From the NCBI GenBank assembly GCA_964522665.1, contig CAZFVY010000138.1, forward strand, positions 1 to 16,918: a stretch of DNA of 16,918 bases. Reading direction: 5' to 3'. Positions 13,931-16,918 of this stretch are shown here, piece by piece (position 1 is the first letter of the stretch; each line of letters starts with the position of its first letter). The stretch comes from CAZFVY01 sp964522665 (GTDB lineage: Bacteria > Verrucomicrobiota > Verrucomicrobiia > Limisphaerales > CAZFVY01). The notes beneath the pieces were generated by a model. It saw nothing but the letters and a program-made list of their open reading frames with translations. It was not told the DNA's origin and searched no databases. The translations under genes were made by a program, and so were the position numbers.

Positions 13931-14778
13931 AAAAACTCCTCTTCTTCTCCCTGATCGTCCTCACGAGTTGGAGCCTCTGGTCGTGGCGCCATGCCGCGCT
14001 CGTGGCGATGCAAGGGACGAACGCGCGGCTCGGCCAGGAGATCGCGACGTTGAAAGCGCGGCAAGCGGAGTTGGACGACGCACGGCGACTCAGGGAAGTC
14101 AAACTCGCGACGGAAACAAGTCATCAGTTGGTCGAAAAGCGCCGGTCGGCGGCGTCCGCGGCAACGACGCCCATCGCCGTCGCGCCGGCGGACCCGAACC
14201 GGCACGGGGGCTGGCCGGCGGGCGGCTCGTTTGTCTATCTGCCCAAGGAGTTGCTGACGAAGGTCGGTTATCGCGTGACGCAAGGGGAGCGATTGACGGA
14301 CGAGGCCAGCCGGTTGTTCGGCCTGTCGAGCGGTGAAACGGAGCAGGTGAATGCCGCCCTGAGCCATTTGTTGGAGTCATTTCGGGACGTCGAACGCCAG
14401 CGGATGCAGCCCATCGATCCCCCGGAGAACTGGAACACGTTCAAGCACGACAGCGCGGTCGCCGTCAAAATCCCGGCGCTGACGGCGGACCTCGACGCGC
14501 TGCGCCAGGATTTTCAAACCGGCCTCACCGCCACGCTAGGCGATACTCGCGGACAACTGCTCGGGGACGCGCTGGGGAATACGTTCGACGCCCGCTTCGA
14601 GAGCCTGGGCAAGGACGAGCGGGTCGTCGGTTTCATGTGGCAGCCGGAGTCCGATGGCAGCCGGTCCCTGTGGTTTGGGCGCGGCGATGGCAGCTTCGCG
14701 CGGGTGATGGAGAATCCCGATCCCGACTCGCCGCTGGTCTATTACGCGAACCTGCTCGGGGTGCAGTTGCCGCCATAG
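13927..14778 (+). CDS. Membrane-anchored coiled-coil protein, paralogue of the upstream sigma C-terminal half
   Basis: 283 aa from the ATG at 13927, which overlaps the upstream stop by ATGA; the frame also opens 24 bases earlier, but the coupled start is preferred. One TM anchor (about 4-20), then a coiled coil (about 27-75, NARLGQEIATLKARQAELDD), an Ala/Pro linker, and a soluble domain (about 100-283) outside the cytoplasm. It lines up with the upstream sigma fusion in order: AMQGTNARLGQEI with AMRDVNSRLSQEL; FVYLPKELLTKV with YVRVPTGVLAKL; FGLSSGETEQVNAAL with IGASPAEEAALSAL; LGDTRGQLLGDAL with LGADRGEAFWAQG. No named domain recognised. Likely interacts with the sigma's outer domain (hetero-oligomer) or is its split paralogue; function unknown. 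Confidence 0.78.
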   Translation: MKKLLFFSLIVLTSWSLWSWRHAALVAMQGTNARLGQEIATLKARQAELDDARRLREVKLATETSHQLVEKRRSAASAATTPIAVAPADPNRHGGWPAGGSFVYLPKELLTKVGYRVTQGERLTDEASRLFGLSSGETEQVNAALSHLLESFRDVERQRMQPIDPPENWNTFKHDSAVAVKIPALTADLDALRQDFQTGLTATLGDTRGQLLGDALGNTFDARFESLGKDERVVGFMWQPESDGSRSLWFGRGDGSFARVMENPDPDSPLVYYANLLGVQLPP

Positions 14779-14801
14779 AACGGTCTGACGTTTTATACAA
14801 T

Positions 14802-14844
14802 TTACTCAATACACTGAGTAATTTTACTCAATGAATTGAGCAAA
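14802..14844. promoter_or_regulatory. Two adjacent AT-rich dyads, possible operator
   Basis: Dyad 1: TTACTCA (14802-14808), six bases, TGAGTAA (14815-14821). Dyad 2: TTTACTCAAT (14823-14832), two bases, ATTGAGCAAA (14835-14844), 9 of 10 paired. ACTCAAT occurs directly at 14804 and 14826, so the site has both direct and inverted symmetry, as repressor operators do. It lies 24 bases past the previous stop and about 200 bases before the antitoxin ATG, and stands out as AT-rich in a GC-rich region. Confidence 0.5.
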
Positions 14845-14982
14845 TTAAGTCGTGTTTTGGAGGATCGGTAGCGGCGAAAATCCGGTGGAAAATAAAGTCG
14901 CTTTACCGCGCCTTTCATCCAAGCCCGTTGCCGCGGCGAACACCCCCCGATGCCGAGAGGAACAATTGGCCTCAACCGCTCC

Positions 14983-15011
14983 TTGACGTCGGAGTGGGAT
15001 TCAGGTAGTTT
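14983..15011 (+). promoter_or_regulatory. Sigma70-like promoter of the toxin-antitoxin pair
   Basis: TTGACG (14983-14988), a 17-nt spacer, then TAGTTT (15006-15011). The -35 matches 5 of 6 of the consensus and the -10 matches 3 of 6. Downstream, TTACA is directly repeated at about 15014 and 15022 and ACAA...TTGT forms a small dyad, a possible autorepression site. AGGA at 15031-15034 precedes the ATG at 15044. Confidence 0.5.
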
Positions 15012-15043
15012 GATTACAACAGTTACATTGTCAGGATCACACT

Positions 15044-15487
15044 ATGCCCGCGCCCAATTCGATTGTCGTCAGCATGCGCCTTCCCGTTAAAAGCGGCCAA
15101 CGCCTTCGGCGCCTGGCCGCCCGGCATGGCTGGACGCCGAGCGACGCCAGCGCACGCCTCGTGGAAGAAGGACTTCGCCGCTCGGAGTTTGCGTTCATTG
15201 ACTTCCGGGACTCGGCAGCGGGGCGGCATGCCTGCATCCAGGGAAGCTCGCTTGCCGTGTGGGAAGTCTTGCTGATTGCCCGAGATTACAAAAACGATAC
15301 CGTAGCGGTTGCGCGGCATTTGCGCTGGCCGGAGTCCAAAGTGCAGGCGGCGTTCAATTACGCCAAGGCGTTTCCGGTTGAGGTCGATTCGGCGATTGCT
15401 GACAACGACGCAATCGATTTTGAAGCCCTGTCTCGCATGCTCCCACAGGCGAAAGAATTTGTCGTGTCCGACGAGCGCGAAAAATAG
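15044..15487 (+). CDS. DUF433-type antitoxin
   Basis: 147 aa. The N-terminal part (residues about 7-47: IVVSMRLPVKSGQRLRRLAA, then SARLVEEGLRRSEF) looks like a ribbon-helix-helix or other small DNA-binding unit. The C-terminal part (about 50-125) is DUF433-like: a GRHACIQGSSLAVWEVLLIA segment, then RHLRWPESKVQAAFNYAKAF and PVEVDSAIAD. DUF433 proteins are commonly found as antitoxins next to DUF5615 PIN-like toxins, and the next gene is exactly that, 4 bases downstream. Expected role: bind and neutralise the toxin and repress the operon. ATG at 15044 with AGGA 9 bases upstream. Confidence 0.88.
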   Translation: MPAPNSIVVSMRLPVKSGQRLRRLAARHGWTPSDASARLVEEGLRRSEFAFIDFRDSAAGRHACIQGSSLAVWEVLLIARDYKNDTVAVARHLRWPESKVQAAFNYAKAFPVEVDSAIADNDAIDFEALSRMLPQAKEFVVSDEREK

Positions 15488-15491
15488 CGAC

Positions 15492-15863
15492 ATGCCGGCT
15501 CTCCTGCTTGACGAGAACATCTCCCCTGAAATTGTCGATGGCCTCCGCGCCCGTCAGAAGGACATCGTTATCACCTCCCTGGCCGATTGGGAAAACGGGC
15601 GCTTTCTTGGCCTGCCCGATGAAGCCATTCTAAGAGAAGCAGCGATCCAGGCGCTAACGTTGGTTACGTACGACCGCAAAACAATCCCTCCGCTTCTCAA
15701 GCTGTGGGCCGAGATTGGCCGCGATCACGGCGGCGTCATTTTTATTGACCAAAAGACAATTCGCTCATCGGATTTCGGTGGGACGGTTCGAAGCCTGCAA
15801 AAACTCTATCGCGAGTCGGCTCGGTGGAACTGGAAGAACCGGATAAGTTTTCTCCGGCGCTGA
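15492..15863 (+). CDS. DUF5615 PIN-like toxin
   Basis: 123 aa, typical length. It begins MPALLLDENISPEIVDGLRA with the conserved acidic pair D7-E8. It continues with GLPDEAILREAA (D43, E44) and LTLVTYDRKTI (D61), the acidic positions expected of a PIN-like nuclease fold. Homologues are predicted ribonuclease toxins of type II toxin-antitoxin modules. It starts at the ATG at 15492, 4 bases after the antitoxin stop, so the pair is one operon with the usual antitoxin-first order. A longer frame reaches back to 15309 inside the antitoxin gene but lacks sense. The C-terminus (WNWKNRISFLRR) is basic. Confidence 0.88.
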   Translation: MPALLLDENISPEIVDGLRARQKDIVITSLADWENGRFLGLPDEAILREAAIQALTLVTYDRKTIPPLLKLWAEIGRDHGGVIFIDQKTIRSSDFGGTVRSLQKLYRESARWNWKNRISFLRR

Positions 15864-15983
15864 CCCGCGTTCTGGAGCGCCGCCAGATTTGCTTGGGAAC
15901 TATTTCCTCCGTCAGGTCGCGGACGAAGTTCGGTTCGAGCTTAATCGTCGGTTCGAGGGCTTCAAAACGACTGTTCATGTCGT
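15864..15983 (+). other. Short stop-to-stop frame, possible gene remnant
   Basis: Directly after the toxin stop, a frame of 38 codons with no obvious start encodes ...LLGNYFLRQVADEVRFELNR and RFEGFKTVHVVVEG before a TAA. It looks protein-like (amphipathic helix, Val-rich strand) rather than random, but I cannot assign a family. It may be the 3' tail of a lost gene. Confidence 0.25.
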
Positions 15984-16014
15984 CGTTGAGGGCTAAGCCG
16001 CGCCCCGGCAACTG

Positions 16015-16896
16015 TCAGTGAAAATACTGAAAATGTAATGAAAAACAGCGTCGAGTTAAGGCGCATTGTCTTGAAACCCTCATCGGCGTCTTGGTGGATT
16101 CGCCTGCTACACTTTTTTGCCACTCGGCCAGCTTCGCGTTCATCCTGCCTGCGCGATTGACGGCATCCTCCGACATTCGCGCGACGCCCAATAAAAAATA
16201 TTCAATCCAGTCCTGCCATTCGGCGCATTCGCTGACGCCACGCCGTGCGTCGTAGTAATCGCGGCGGGACGCCTCAAAAAACGCGGACAGGGAAAGCAGT
16301 GGCGACGGCAGAATCCGCCGTTCAATCAAAAACAACGTGATGAGCAGGCGACCGACGCGCCCGTTTCCGTCGAGAAACGGATGGATGGCTTCAAACTAGT
16401 AGTGCGCGCGGGCGATGGTGATGAGCGGCGGCAACTCCGATTCGTGCAGGAATCTCTCCCATGCGGTGAGGCAGGGTTCCACTTCGTCCGGCGGTGGCGG
16501 AACGAAGGATGCCGTTGCCGGCGCGCAACCCGGCTGGCCGATCCAGTTCCGGATTTTGCGGAATTCTCCCCGCATGGCGTGGTGTCCTCGCACGTCGGTC
16601 ATCAGCTTTTCATGCAATTCCTTGATGAGGCGGACGCAAATCGGCAGGTCTTTGAGCCGCGCCATGCCGTGCTCCAGCGCAACGACATAATTGCCGACCT
16701 CGCGTAAGTCATCGAGGCTGCGTTCGACGGCGATTCCCGCCTCGGCGGCCAGCAATTCGCCCAGGGTCGCCTGCGTGCCTTCAATCTTGCTGGACAGGAC
16801 CGCTTCACGACGGACAAACGGACGCATCAGGACGTGAGGATTGGGCAACCGTCCACCCTCTCCAGCTAGTGTAGTGTTCAGTAAATAAGGGGTCAT
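16015..16896 (-). pseudogene. Fic-family (AMPylator-like) protein gene broken by in-frame TAG and truncated at both ends
   Basis: Read from ATG 16896, the frame encodes LPNPHVLMRPFVRREAVLSS-K-I-E-G, which includes the inhibitory motif S-x-x-x-E-G (S35, E39, G40), and the Fic core helices. Codon 167 is TAG (16396-16398). The same frame then continues FEAIHPFLDGNGRVGRLL, the full Fic active-site motif HPFxDGNGRxxR (bases 16383-16348), and on through DYYDARRGVSE and WQDWIEYFLLGV. A single CAG-to-TAG change would explain the stop. The N-terminal domain usual before LPNPH is missing, replaced by MTPYLLNTTLAGEGG. The C-terminus ends abruptly after TPMRV in unrelated residues, so the usual winged-helix tail is gone. 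Intact Fic proteins transfer AMP to target hydroxyls. This copy is very likely inactive. Confidence 0.85.
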
Positions 16897-16918
16897 AACT
16901 GGGCTGCTCCGGCCTGCG

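Noticed and set aside
15742..16011. Minus-strand open frame over the toxin 3' end
   Set aside because: Overlaps the well-supported toxin gene for much of its length and has no recognisable domain.
1..16918. CRISPR array, tRNA, rRNA
   Set aside because: No regularly spaced direct repeats of CRISPR type and no recognisable tRNA or rRNA sequence seen on either strand.

Overview
This 16.9-kb window is GC-rich and looks like a piece of a Verrucomicrobiota chromosome, probably from the Pedosphaera/Limisphaerales side of the phylum. The signs are a PVC-type c-heme protein with a CSGCH site, ECF sigma factors fused to membrane-anchored C-terminal domains, a prepilin with a downstream SFADGHVGF motif, and a DUF5690 permease. 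This placement is by family resemblance only. No rRNA, tRNA or CRISPR array was seen.

Left part (1-6000): a c-type cytochrome/HEAT-like protein (+), a small orphan antitoxin-like ORF (-), a two-gene unit of a VOC/glyoxalase protein and a single-pass membrane protein (-), a DUF5690 MFS-like transporter (-), and a NarL/FixJ-type response regulator (-). Between them lie copies of a 166-bp, almost fully palindromic element: a partial copy at 1-53, full copies at 1644-1809 and 4678-4843, and a decayed copy at about 6316-6478. The decayed copy abuts a frameshifted fragment that resembles an ISL3-family transposase C-terminus.

Middle (6873-9864, all on -): a regulatory module. It has an exported protein made of two tandem DUF3887-like repeats, an ECF sigma factor, and a six-TM anti-sigma-like protein whose start overlaps the sigma stop. 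The membrane protein carries the same DUF3887-like domain on its predicted outer face plus a PH-like C-terminus. The exported-protein gene and the sigma gene are preceded by near-identical promoter-like elements (GTAATA, 16 nt, CGACTAAT), which fits a self-regulating sigma circuit.

Right-middle (10143-14778, all on +): a sigma factor fused to a TM and outer domain, a type IV prepilin-like protein, then a second sigma-TM fusion translationally coupled to a small membrane protein. That small protein looks like a paralogue of the C-terminal half of the sigma fusion. In both the middle and right-middle modules, a sigma-linked membrane sensor therefore shares its outer domain with a neighbouring exported or anchored protein. 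I consider this the most interesting biology here.

Right end (14800-16896): paired AT-rich dyads, a DUF433/DUF5615 toxin-antitoxin pair with a sigma70-like promoter, and a Fic-family gene broken by an in-frame TAG just before the catalytic HPFLDGNGRVGR motif and lacking its usual ends.
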